This document shows, one piece after another, positions 1 through 6,786 of a DNA stretch of 6,786 bases. The stretch's first letter is position 1. Every line of letters begins with the position of its first letter. The position numbers and the translations under genes were made by a program. The stretch lies in the NCBI GenBank assembly GCA_030531285.1, contig JAUNNW010000076.1:1-6786 (forward strand). The letters are read 5' to 3'. The notes beneath the pieces were generated by a model. The model was not told the origin of the DNA. It did not search any database and saw only the letters and a list, made by a program, of their open reading frames with translations. This stretch comes from Synergistaceae bacterium. GTDB lineage: Bacteria; Synergistota; Synergistia; Synergistales; Synergistaceae.

Positions 1-3000
1 ACGAATATACACCGGACGCGCTTGCCGAAGCTTGCAGAAAAGCCGTATCCGTCTATGGGAGCATGGATAAAGACGCTGACGGAAAGAGAATTGACCGCGA
101 ATGGCTCTGGAATTTCTCAAATACGGCAGAGATTGAAAAATTGCAGGCTGAATATGCCGGACTGGAAGAAGACACACGTTCAGAATGGAAGAATATATTT
201 GGAACCGGCGAATTTAGAGCGCTTAAAGACAAAAAATCGCCGAACCCGCTGGAAACTGATGTTATCGGACTTGAAAGATGTACGGACGAAACTCCTGAAA
301 TCTTTGTGCAGAAGCTGATGAACGCCCTTTTAAAGCTGAATGGACAGACAAAAGATTTTAAGAGCTTATTTGAGGTAGCGTTTAACTGCAAGGCGAAAGA
401 CTACCGCGATGACCTGCAACACAAGCTTGAACTGACTGCGAAGCAGACAGAAATCGAAATCAACATTTCCTCTTTGCTGAACAAAACCGCCGCGCTTGCG
501 TGGCAATGCTGGGAACAGAGAAAAAGCAGCGCGAACTGCCTTGCAATGGACGATCTCATCGGCAGGGCAAAAGAAGTGCTTGAAAGCGATTTGTCCTGCG
601 GCGAAAAATACCGCCACATAATGATTGACGAATTTCAAGATACCGACCCTCTCCAAAACGCGCTTATTGAAAAGTTGTGGAAAGGCGAAGACGCCGAAAA
701 TCCGAACACGCTCTTCATTGTCGGAGACCTTAAGCAGTCTATATACCGTTTCCGTCACGCTGACCTTACGCTTTTCAAAGACTACATTGACAAAGCGAAA
801 AAATCAAACTGCGGACAATACATCAATCTTGACAAAAATTTCCGTTCGACAAAAGCACTGATCGGAATCTTTAACGACACCTTTTCAGATATATGGAAAA
901 ACGGAATGGGAAACGTCTCTGTCACATATGAGGCGCTTGAATATCCCGACGGCAAAGAGGACGGTTTTGAAGAAAACGCTCTTGACGTGCTGACGTTCAC
1001 GGAAATTAAAGACAAAAACAGCGTAAAACCGAAAATTGGAGAAGAACGCTTTGCGCTCTACAAAGCCCTTGCGCAGAGGCTGCGCGGTATATGCGGCAGC
1101 GTAACGATTTACGACAAGGAACTGAAAGCAAGACGCAAATGCCGCTGGTCTGATTTCACCGTGCTTGTTCCAACACGCACCTCATACACGGCAATTGAAA
1201 AAGCGTTTGAATATGCAGGCATACCCTACGCGCTTTGCACGAGCAGGGATTATTACGGACGTGACGAAATAAAAATACTCATAAACCTGCTTAATCTTCT
1301 TTCGTCGCCGGACGACGCTCTCGCGCTTGCCTCCTGGCTTGCTTCGCCTTTCTGCGGTCTTGAAGCAGGGAAAACGGAAGCGCTTGTGTCGGAAGCGGCG
1401 CAGAAAGGATTGAAAAAAAATCCGGCAATTCTCGGCGAACTTGTGAAAGAAAAATATCCGCGCGTTATTTCAGGGCTTGACAGACTGCGCCGCATAGCAA
1501 AACTGCGCGGTGCCTCCGCGGTGCTCATGGAACTGCAAAAAAACAGGGAATATCTTAAGGCGTTTGAGCCGCGGCAAAGGCGCAGGGCGTCTGCCAATCT
1601 CGCCGGACTTATTGACGCCACAAGAGAATTTGACGCGTCAATAGGCGGCTCTCTTGCGGCCTGTGCCGAATATCTGCAGAAAGCGGCTGATAAAAAACAG
1701 CAGAAAGAAGAGCCTGACGTTATCGACAGCAGCCAGAACTGCGTAAGAGTAATGACGGTACACGCTTCAAAAGGACTGCAGTTTCCGATAACCGTGCTTG
1801 CCGAAACGCAGAAAAAAAACGTCTCGCGCAGCGGAAAAATCAAAATATCCCCGCTGCTTGGACTTTTTGTTTCCAAAGCGCCGGAGTTTGCGGCTTCTGA
1901 GGGAAACAAAATCCCGTTTGCCGCAGAGGCATGGCATAAGGAAATTGACGGCAAAGCGTCGCAGGCTGAAGACGAACGCTGTTGGTACGTGGCGATGACG
2001 AGGGCGCAGGAAAAACTTGTCCTTTGTGGAATTCTCAAAGAAGGCAACGAAAAAAAAGAACCGCAAAAGCCGGAGAGCTTTCTTGAGCGTTTCCTAAAAA
2101 TTGAAAACATTGTATGCAATGAAACAGACATCAGACAATTTGATGCCGGGAAATTTGATGTCCGGCAGGAAATGTCCGAAACCGAAACAAAGGAAATCAC
2201 GGAACCTCTTAAAGCGGAATTCAGCGCTTCGCCAATGCTTTCGCGCATAACGGCATCGGCATACGCCCTGCTTGAATGGTGTCCTGCGGCTTACCGCAGA
2301 AGCTTCCGTCAGGGAATAAAAACTGACTGGGAGAACGAAGACAACGGGGAAACCGCAGAAAGCGGGCAGGCATTCGGAAACATAGTGCACAAAGCAATCT
2401 GCCGCTGGGACTTCACAGAAGACAGCATTGAAAATCTTCTCGGCGGTTATCTTGCGCAAACACTTTCTGATGAACTGAAAACAGAATTTGACAAACAGGG
2501 TACAAAAGAAGCCGTGCGTACACTGCTCACAGACTTTGCAAGAACTGAACTTGCGCAGAAGCTTGCCGGACTTGCCGAAAAAGAAGGGACTTTAATACGC
2601 GAAGCATCTTTCAGGGTACGCTGCGGGGAACTTCTGCTTGTCGGAGCCGCGGACCTGTACTGGAAGAATGGAAATGCACTTCACCTGATTGACTGGAAAA
2701 CAGGCGGCGAAAGTGTTGTGACAAACGCCTACTATCTGCCCCAGCTCAAATTCTACGCGGCGGCGCTTTGGCTTGCGGCAAAAGACGGCGTACAGTGCCC
2801 TGAAAAAATAGGCGTGCGCCTTGTGCATTTGCGTTCGCCCGAAAGCGGTGAAGTATTCTTTACACCGTCAGAACTTGACGAAATTGCCGAAAGCATCGAA
2901 AAAGCGGCACAGCGCGCAGTATCCGGCGCATTTCCGCCGTGTACGGACAGATGCGAAAACTGTCCTCTTAAAAGAGGCTGTCCTTTTGCATTACACCAGA

Positions 3001-3008
3001 AAAGTTAA
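1..3008 (+). CDS. AddA/RecB-type UvrD helicase with C-terminal Fe-S PD-(D/E)XK nuclease (5' partial)
   Basis: This is the helicase-nuclease subunit of an AddAB/RecBCD-like complex, which unwinds and resects DNA double-strand breaks for recombination. The frame is open from position 3 with no stop, so the ATG at 63 is internal; the true start and Walker A motif lie upstream. The visible 1001 residues include motif II DEFQDT (627-644), the GDLKQSIYRFR motif III (723-755), NFRST (837-851), motif V around TVHASKG (1755-1775) and motif VI YVAMTRAQEK (1986-2015). The nuclease domain shows His at 2388, Asp at 2652, the IDWKT core (Asp 2691, Lys 2697) and QxxxY (2742-2756). Cysteines at 2280, 2952, 2961 and 2979 (C...CxxCx5C) match the AddB/Cas4-type iron-sulfur ligand pattern, which is unusual for AddA. 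The gene ends with TAA and is probably the last of an operon. Family assignment is firm; the choice between AddA, RecB and AdnA/B-like is open, so no symbol is given. Confidence 0.93.
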   Translation, partial: EYTPDALAEACRKAVSVYGSMDKDADGKRIDREWLWNFSNTAEIEKLQAEYAGLEEDTRSEWKNIFGTGEFRALKDKKSPNPLETDVIGLERCTDETPEIFVQKLMNALLKLNGQTKDFKSLFEVAFNCKAKDYRDDLQHKLELTAKQTEIEINISSLLNKTAALAWQCWEQRKSSANCLAMDDLIGRAKEVLESDLSCGEKYRHIMIDEFQDTDPLQNALIEKLWKGEDAENPNTLFIVGDLKQSIYRFRHADLTLFKDYIDKAKKSNCGQYINLDKNFRSTKALIGIFNDTFSDIWKNGMGNVSVTYEALEYPDGKEDGFEENALDVLTFTEIKDKNSVKPKIGEERFALYKALAQRLRGICGSVTIYDKELKARRKCRWSDFTVLVPTRTSYTAIEKAFEYAGIPYALCTSRDYYGRDEIKILINLLNLLSSPDDALALASWLASPFCGLEAGKTEALVSEAAQKGLKKNPAILGELVKEKYPRVISGLDRLRRIAKLRGASAVLMELQKNREYLKAFEPRQRRRASANLAGLIDATREFDASIGGSLAACAEYLQKAADKKQQKEEPDVIDSSQNCVRVMTVHASKGLQFPITVLAETQKKNVSRSGKIKISPLLGLFVSKAPEFAASEGNKIPFAAEAWHKEIDGKASQAEDERCWYVAMTRAQEKLVLCGILKEGNEKKEPQKPESFLERFLKIENIVCNETDIRQFDAGKFDVRQEMSETETKEITEPLKAEFSASPMLSRITASAYALLEWCPAAYRRSFRQGIKTDWENEDNGETAESGQAFGNIVHKAICRWDFTEDSIENLLGGYLAQTLSDELKTEFDKQGTKEAVRTLLTDFARTELAQKLAGLAEKEGTLIREASFRVRCGELLLVGAADLYWKNGNALHLIDWKTGGESVVTNAYYLPQLKFYAAALWLAAKDGVQCPEKIGVRLVHLRSPESGEVFFTPSELDEIAESIEKAAQRAVSGAFPPCTDRCENCPLKRGCPFALHQKS

Positions 3009-3027
3009 ATCGTTTCCTTTTTTTGCG

Positions 3028-3081
3028 TTTTTATAAAAATTACAGGGTCAAAAGTACGAAAAAAATGATATAATAAATTTG
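3028..3081 (+). promoter_or_regulatory. Probable sigma-70-type extended -10 promoter for the PFOR gene
   Basis: A perfect TATAAT lies at 3069-3074, preceded by TG one base upstream (3066-3067), which makes an extended -10 element. No good -35 hexamer is present: the 17-base-spaced position (3046-3051) reads GGTCAA. An A/T-only palindrome, TTTTTATAAAAA (3028-3039), sits about 41-53 bases before the predicted start near 3081, where an UP element would bind the RNA polymerase alpha subunit. The predicted leader is about 88 bases. The hexamers are seen directly; activity and start site are inferred. Confidence 0.75.
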
Positions 3082-3096
3082 TGCGATTATGCACGC
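3079..3096 (+). promoter_or_regulatory. Possible Rex-like operator overlapping the transcription start
   Basis: An imperfect palindrome directly follows the -10 box: TTGTG (3079-3083), eight bases, then CACGC (3092-3096). The exact inverted core is GTGC (3081-3084) and GCAC (3091-3094). The known Rex operator has TTGTG and CACAA half-sites eight bases apart; here the left half is perfect and the right half keeps CAC but not the final AA. A repressor bound here would block RNA polymerase. PFOR genes are known Rex targets in several anaerobes, so the context fits, but the match is partial and another regulator or chance is possible. Confidence 0.3.
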
Positions 3097-3116
3097 GTCT
3101 GTTTGGCAGGACAGAC
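3097..3116 (+). other. Small hairpin in the PFOR mRNA leader
   Basis: GTCTGT (3097-3102) is the exact reverse complement of ACAGAC (3111-3116), with an eight-base loop. Two further G-U pairs could lengthen the stem to eight pairs and leave a four-base loop. It lies near the 5' end of the predicted leader, about 40 bases before the ribosome binding site, and has no T-run directly after it, so it is not a terminator. It could stabilise the 5' end of the transcript or be incidental. Confidence 0.35.
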
Positions 3117-3155
3117 AGAGCAACGGTTTTTAGCAGCAATTTTTTCAATAAAGTT

Positions 3156-3161
3156 GGAGGG
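3156..3161 (+). promoter_or_regulatory. Ribosome binding site that fixes the PFOR start
   Basis: GGAGGG lies seven bases before the ATG at 3169. This strong Shine-Dalgarno match settles the start there. A longer frame reaching back to a TTG at 3079 would overlap the predicted transcription start. Confidence 0.9.
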
Positions 3162-3168
3162 ATACTGT

Positions 3169-6100
3169 ATGGTTGAGAAAAAGAGAAAGTGGGTAACAGT
3201 TGACGGCAACGAAGCCGCCGCATACGTTGCCCACGCAGTCAACGAAGTTATTTCCATCTACCCGATTACGCCGTCGTCACCGATGGCAGAATGGTCTGAC
3301 CAGTGGTCAGCCGCAAAGCGCCCGAACATTTGGGGAACGATTCCTCTTGTTCAGGAAATGCAGAGCGAAGCAGGCGCTTCAGGCGCCTATCACGGAGCGC
3401 TTCAGACAGGCGCTCTCTGCACGACTTTCACAGCGTCGCAGGGACTTCTTCTGATGATTCCGAATATGTTCAAAATCGCCGGTGAACTTACCTCAACGGT
3501 TATGAACGTTACGGCGCGTACAATAGCGACCCACGCGCTCTCGATTTTCGGTGACCATTCAGACATTATGGCTGTCAAAAACACCGGTTGGGCAATGCTT
3601 TGCTCAGCTTCCGTGCAGGAAGTTATGGATATGGAACTTATAGCTCAGGCTTCAACGCTTGAAGCAAGGGTTCCGTTCCTCCATTTCTTTGACGGTTTCC
3701 GCACAAGCCATGAAGAAATGAAAATAGAGCAGCTTGAATACGATGATATGCGCGCGCTTATTGATGATGACCTCGTCCGCGCGCACCGTATGCGCAGACT
3801 TACGCCTGAAGCGCCTGTTATCCGCGGTACGGCTCAGAATACAGATTCTTTCTTCCAGTCAAGAGAAGCCTGCACGAAATACTACAAAGCGGTTCCCGAT
3901 ATTGTTCAGAAGTATATGGACAAATTTGCCGCTCAGGTTGGCAGACAGTATCATATCTTTGACTACTACGGCGCAAAGGATGCGGACAGAGTTATCATCA
4001 TCATGGGCTCAGGCGCAAACGTTGCCCGCGAAGCAGTCGAAAGACTTAACGAAATGGGAGAGAAGGTCGGCGTTATCTGCGTACACCTCTTCCGTCCGTT
4101 CGACGTCAAACGTTTCCTCGAAGCGCTGCCTGATACCGCAAAATCAGTCGCAGTACTTGATCGCTGCAAAGATCCTGCGGAAATCTGCGAAGCCCTTTGC
4201 TTTGATGTCCGTACGGCTCTTTCAGGAAAAGACATCAAGGTTATTGGCGGACGCTACGGCCTTGGCTCAAAAGAATTTACTCCTGCGATGGTCAAGGGCG
4301 TGTTCGACGAACTTACAAAACTTATGCCGAAGGATAGCTTCACGGTCGGTATTAACGATGACGTCAATTATTCAAACATCGACTATGATCCGAACTTTGA
4401 CACCGAAAATCCGAAATGCACGCGCTGCCTCTTCTTCGGAATTGGGGCAGACGGCACAGTCGGCGCTAACAAAAACTCAATCAAAATCATCGGCGGCGAA
4501 ACGGATCTTTATGCGCAGGGCTATTACAGCTATGACTCAAAGAAGTCAGGCGGCATAACTGTCAGCCATCTCCGCTTTGGACCTGATCCTATCCACGCCA
4601 GCTACCTCATCAACAAAGCAAACTTCGTAGCCTGCCATGTATTCTCATACATGGAAAAACTCGATGTTCTCGCATCGGCGGCAGAAGGCGGCGTATTCCT
4701 TCTTGACAGCCCGTACAGTGCAGAGGAAGTTTGGGATCATCTCCCGCTTACGGCCCAGAAACATATCATTGACAAGAAGCTCAGATTCTACGTTATCAAT
4801 GCTGTCAAAATCGCAAAAGAAACTGGCATGGGACGCCGCACCAACACGATTCTCCAGACCTGCTTCTTTGCTATCAGCGGAATTATCCCCAGCGGACAGG
4901 CAATAGATGCCATCAAGGCTTCAATAGTCAAGACATATTTGCCGAAAGGTCAGGCTATTGTTGACAAAAACATCAACGCTGTTGACGAAACGCTTAAGAA
5001 TCTCTACGAAGTCAAGGTTCCTGCGACAGCCGCCAGCAGTTTTGATCTCAAAGCCCCTGTGTCGGATGACGCGCCTGAATTTGTCAAAGAAGTTCTTGCC
5101 CCGATGATGGTTCTTAAAGGCGATGATCTCCCTGTCTCAGCAATGCCTGCAGACGGAACCTATCCGACGGCGACGACGCAGTACGAAAAACGCAACATCG
5201 CGGTTGATATCCCTGTATGGGATCCCGAAGCATGTATCCAGTGCGGTAAATGCTCACTGGTCTGTCCGCACGCTGCAATCCGCGCCAAAGTTTATGATGC
5301 GGACAAACTTGCGGATGCTCCTGCAACCTTCAAATCAGCAGACGTTAAACCGATCGGAAGCTGGAAAGAATTTGAGGGCAAAAAATTCACCATTCAGATT
5401 GCTCCTGAAGACTGCACGGGATGCGGTGTATGTGTCAATACCTGCCCGCTCGCGAAGGTCAAAGGAACGCTTAAGATGGCTGAACAGCTTCCGCTCCGCG
5501 AACCTGAAAGCAAAAATTGGAAGTTCTTCATGGATCTTCCCGATATTGACAGAAGCAAACTTAACCTCGACACAGTCAAGGATATACAACTTCTCCGTCC
5601 GCTGTTTGAATTCTCAGGAGCATGTGCAGGTTGCGGCGAAACTGCTTATGTCAAACTTATTTCAGCACTATTTGGCGAACGCGCACTTATAGCAAACGCA
5701 ACGGGATGCAGCTCAATATACGGCGGAAACCTTCCGACGACGCCGTGGGCAGTCAACAAAGAAGGCGTTGGCCCGGCATGGGCGAACTCACTCTTTGAAG
5801 ATGCGGCAGAATTCGGACTCGGTTTCAGACTTACGCTCGACAAACATGCTGAATACGCTTCAGAGCTTCTCCAGAAACTTGAACCTGAAGTGGGCAAAGA
5901 AATCATCGATGCAATACTTGACGCACCTCAGGGTACGGAAGAGGAAATCAAGGTCGTAAAAGCCAAGGTTGCAGAGCTTAAAGAAAAACTCAAAGCACTC
6001 GGCACCGAAAAAGCTCAGGAAATGCTTACGCTTGCCGACAACCTCGTCCGCAAAACGATTTGGAACATAGGCGGCGACGGCTGGGCATACGATATTGGAT

Positions 6101-6705
6101 ACGGCGGACTTGACCATGTTATTTCACAGGGCAGAAACATCAACATCCTTGTCCTTGATACGGAAGTCTACTCCAATACAGGCGGACAGATGTCAAAATC
6201 AACGCCGCGCGGAGCCATTGCGAAATTTGCCGCTGCCGGTAAATCAATGGGCAAAAAAGACCTCGCCCTTATGGCAATGACCTATGGTGACGTGTATGTC
6301 GGACGCATCAATCTCGGCGCAAATCCGGAACAGGCAATTAAGGTCATCAGAGAAGCCGAAGCCTACAACGGCCCATCGCTCGTTATTGCATACTGCCACT
6401 GCATAGCACACGGAATTGCAATGGATAAGGGACTTGAGCAGCAGAAAAAAGCGGTTGAATCCGGACACTGGATTCTCATGCACTACAACCCTGAACTTAA
6501 GAAAGAGGGCAAAAACCCGCTCACAATCGACTGCAAAGAACCTACGCTCCCGCTTAAGGATTACATCTACAACGAAACACGCTACAAACGTCTTACGATA
6601 ACGAATCCGGAAGCAGCGGAAGCGCTCCTCAAAGCAGAAGAAAAAGAACTCCGCAGCCGCTGGAACCTTTACAAATATCTCTCAGAGATGCCGGTGGAAG
6701 CATAG
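3169..6705 (+). CDS. nifJ: Pyruvate:ferredoxin (flavodoxin) oxidoreductase, single-chain
   Basis: This cytoplasmic enzyme converts pyruvate, CoA and oxidised ferredoxin or flavodoxin to acetyl-CoA, CO2 and reduced carrier, the central step of anaerobic pyruvate use. All domains of the fused form are present in its 1178 residues. Domain I has YPITPSS (31-37), Glu67 and Arg117, equivalent to the D. africanus Thr31, Glu64 and Arg114 active-site residues. Domain II has HLFRPF (306-311). The gamma-type domain begins near residue 420, and the EKR motif is at 673-675. Two ferredoxin-type clusters use Cys689/692/695/699 and Cys749/752/755/759. The proximal cluster uses Cys819, 822, 847 and 1078. Thiamine diphosphate binding is shown by GDGW (969-972) and the DTEVYSNTGGQ stretch (Asn1003). 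The C-terminus lacks the D. africanus oxygen-protective domain VII. The gene has its own promoter and strong ribosome binding site. Substrate is inferred from the close match to PFOR; a related 2-oxoacid is less likely. Confidence 0.97.
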   Translation: MVEKKRKWVTVDGNEAAAYVAHAVNEVISIYPITPSSPMAEWSDQWSAAKRPNIWGTIPLVQEMQSEAGASGAYHGALQTGALCTTFTASQGLLLMIPNMFKIAGELTSTVMNVTARTIATHALSIFGDHSDIMAVKNTGWAMLCSASVQEVMDMELIAQASTLEARVPFLHFFDGFRTSHEEMKIEQLEYDDMRALIDDDLVRAHRMRRLTPEAPVIRGTAQNTDSFFQSREACTKYYKAVPDIVQKYMDKFAAQVGRQYHIFDYYGAKDADRVIIIMGSGANVAREAVERLNEMGEKVGVICVHLFRPFDVKRFLEALPDTAKSVAVLDRCKDPAEICEALCFDVRTALSGKDIKVIGGRYGLGSKEFTPAMVKGVFDELTKLMPKDSFTVGINDDVNYSNIDYDPNFDTENPKCTRCLFFGIGADGTVGANKNSIKIIGGETDLYAQGYYSYDSKKSGGITVSHLRFGPDPIHASYLINKANFVACHVFSYMEKLDVLASAAEGGVFLLDSPYSAEEVWDHLPLTAQKHIIDKKLRFYVINAVKIAKETGMGRRTNTILQTCFFAISGIIPSGQAIDAIKASIVKTYLPKGQAIVDKNINAVDETLKNLYEVKVPATAASSFDLKAPVSDDAPEFVKEVLAPMMVLKGDDLPVSAMPADGTYPTATTQYEKRNIAVDIPVWDPEACIQCGKCSLVCPHAAIRAKVYDADKLADAPATFKSADVKPIGSWKEFEGKKFTIQIAPEDCTGCGVCVNTCPLAKVKGTLKMAEQLPLREPESKNWKFFMDLPDIDRSKLNLDTVKDIQLLRPLFEFSGACAGCGETAYVKLISALFGERALIANATGCSSIYGGNLPTTPWAVNKEGVGPAWANSLFEDAAEFGLGFRLTLDKHAEYASELLQKLEPEVGKEIIDAILDAPQGTEEEIKVVKAKVAELKEKLKALGTEKAQEMLTLADNLVRKTIWNIGGDGWAYDIGYGGLDHVISQGRNINILVLDTEVYSNTGGQMSKSTPRGAIAKFAAAGKSMGKKDLALMAMTYGDVYVGRINLGANPEQAIKVIREAEAYNGPSLVIAYCHCIAHGIAMDKGLEQQKKAVESGHWILMHYNPELKKEGKNPLTIDCKEPTLPLKDYIYNETRYKRLTITNPEAAEALLKAEEKELRSRWNLYKYLSEMPVEA

Positions 6706-6714
6706 GAACATAAA

Positions 6715-6786
6715 ATGTCTTTTAAACAGGAGATCAAAGATTCTCAAGGTCGCGTAATAATGACCAAAATTGTTGAAGACGAACAG
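6715..6786 (+). CDS. Unrecognised gene, first 24 codons only (3' partial)
   Basis: An open frame starts at ATG 6715 and runs to the right edge without a stop. AGGAA (6704-6708) lies six bases upstream and overlaps the PFOR stop codon, which suggests translational coupling and co-transcription with PFOR. The visible peptide begins MSFKQEIKDSQ and is hydrophilic and charged, with no signal peptide or membrane segment. An in-frame ATG at 6760 is an alternative start but has a weaker ribosome binding site. Too little is visible to name a family. Confidence 0.55.
   Translation, partial: MSFKQEIKDSQGRVIMTKIVEDEQ

Noticed and set aside
63..65. ATG as the start of the helicase-nuclease gene
   Set aside because: The frame stays open for 20 codons to the left edge, there is no ribosome binding site, and the Walker A region that every SF1 helicase needs is missing, so the start is upstream of the window.
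1253..2248. 331-codon open frame on the minus strand
   Set aside because: It lies fully inside the helicase-nuclease gene, its protein is Ser/Arg-rich and resembles no family, and no promoter or ribosome binding site supports it. It is a reverse-strand shadow.
1..3008. Phage-defence role for the helicase-nuclease
   Set aside because: UvrD-nuclease fusions occur in some defence systems, but no other defence gene is visible, and the motif set and length fit a housekeeping recombination enzyme. Upstream sequence would be needed to reopen this.
2964..3035. Intrinsic terminator after the helicase-nuclease gene
   Set aside because: A short CCTCT/AGAGG stem (2964-2977) lies within the coding region and the T-rich stretch (3013-3032) is some 35 bases further on. 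The AT palindrome at 3028-3039 has no GC stem. Termination may be Rho-dependent or absent; nothing convincing is visible.
3079..3168. 30-codon N-terminal extension of PFOR starting at TTG 3079
   Set aside because: It would start at or before the predicted transcription start, and a strong ribosome binding site supports ATG 3169. The length from 3169 fits the family, and the active-site residues then fall three positions from those of D. africanus.
3734..4558. 274-codon open frame on the + strand inside PFOR
   Set aside because: It is a shifted-frame shadow of a strongly conserved enzyme; the composition is Ser/Arg/Thr-rich and no domain is recognisable.
1..6786. CRISPR arrays, tRNA or rRNA genes, insertion sequences, attachment sites
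   Set aside because: No spaced direct repeats, cloverleaf-like sequence, transposase motifs or terminal inverted repeats were seen. Nearly all of the window is occupied by two conserved coding regions.

Overview
This window holds two large genes and the start of a third, all on the + strand. It looks like ordinary chromosome from an anaerobic bacterium. The main evidence for anaerobic life is a full-length single-chain pyruvate:ferredoxin oxidoreductase (PFOR) that lacks the C-terminal oxygen-protective extension known from Desulfovibrio africanus. By eye the GC content is a little under half. Codon use is similar in the two genes, with frequent CTT for Leu and GAA for Glu. I cannot place the phylum securely; Synergistota or a clostridial-type anaerobe would fit, but that is a guess.

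Layout. (1) Positions 1-3008 hold the 3' part of an AddA/RecB-type UvrD superfamily 1 helicase fused to a C-terminal PD-(D/E)XK nuclease. The reading frame is open to the left edge, so the real start and the Walker A motif lie outside the window. (2) Positions 3009-3168 are the only intergenic region (160 bases). It carries an AT-rich tract, a strong extended -10 promoter, a possible Rex-like operator over the predicted transcription start, a small leader hairpin and a good ribosome binding site. (3) Positions 3169-6705 hold the complete PFOR gene (nifJ type, 1178 residues), with all expected cofactor ligands. (4) From 6715 an unrecognised gene begins nine bases after the PFOR stop and runs off the right edge. 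It is probably co-transcribed with PFOR.

The two main genes are functionally unrelated. The helicase-nuclease serves double-strand-break processing and recombination, and probably closes an upstream operon. PFOR oxidises pyruvate to acetyl-CoA, CO2 and reduced ferredoxin or flavodoxin, and starts its own transcription unit.

I found no new multi-gene system, mobile element, CRISPR array or RNA gene. Two points deserve most attention. First, the helicase chain carries a four-cysteine pattern like the iron-sulfur nuclease of AddB, whereas classical AddA lacks it. Second, an imperfect 18-base palindrome at the PFOR promoter has the half-site spacing of a Rex (NADH/NAD+ sensor) operator.
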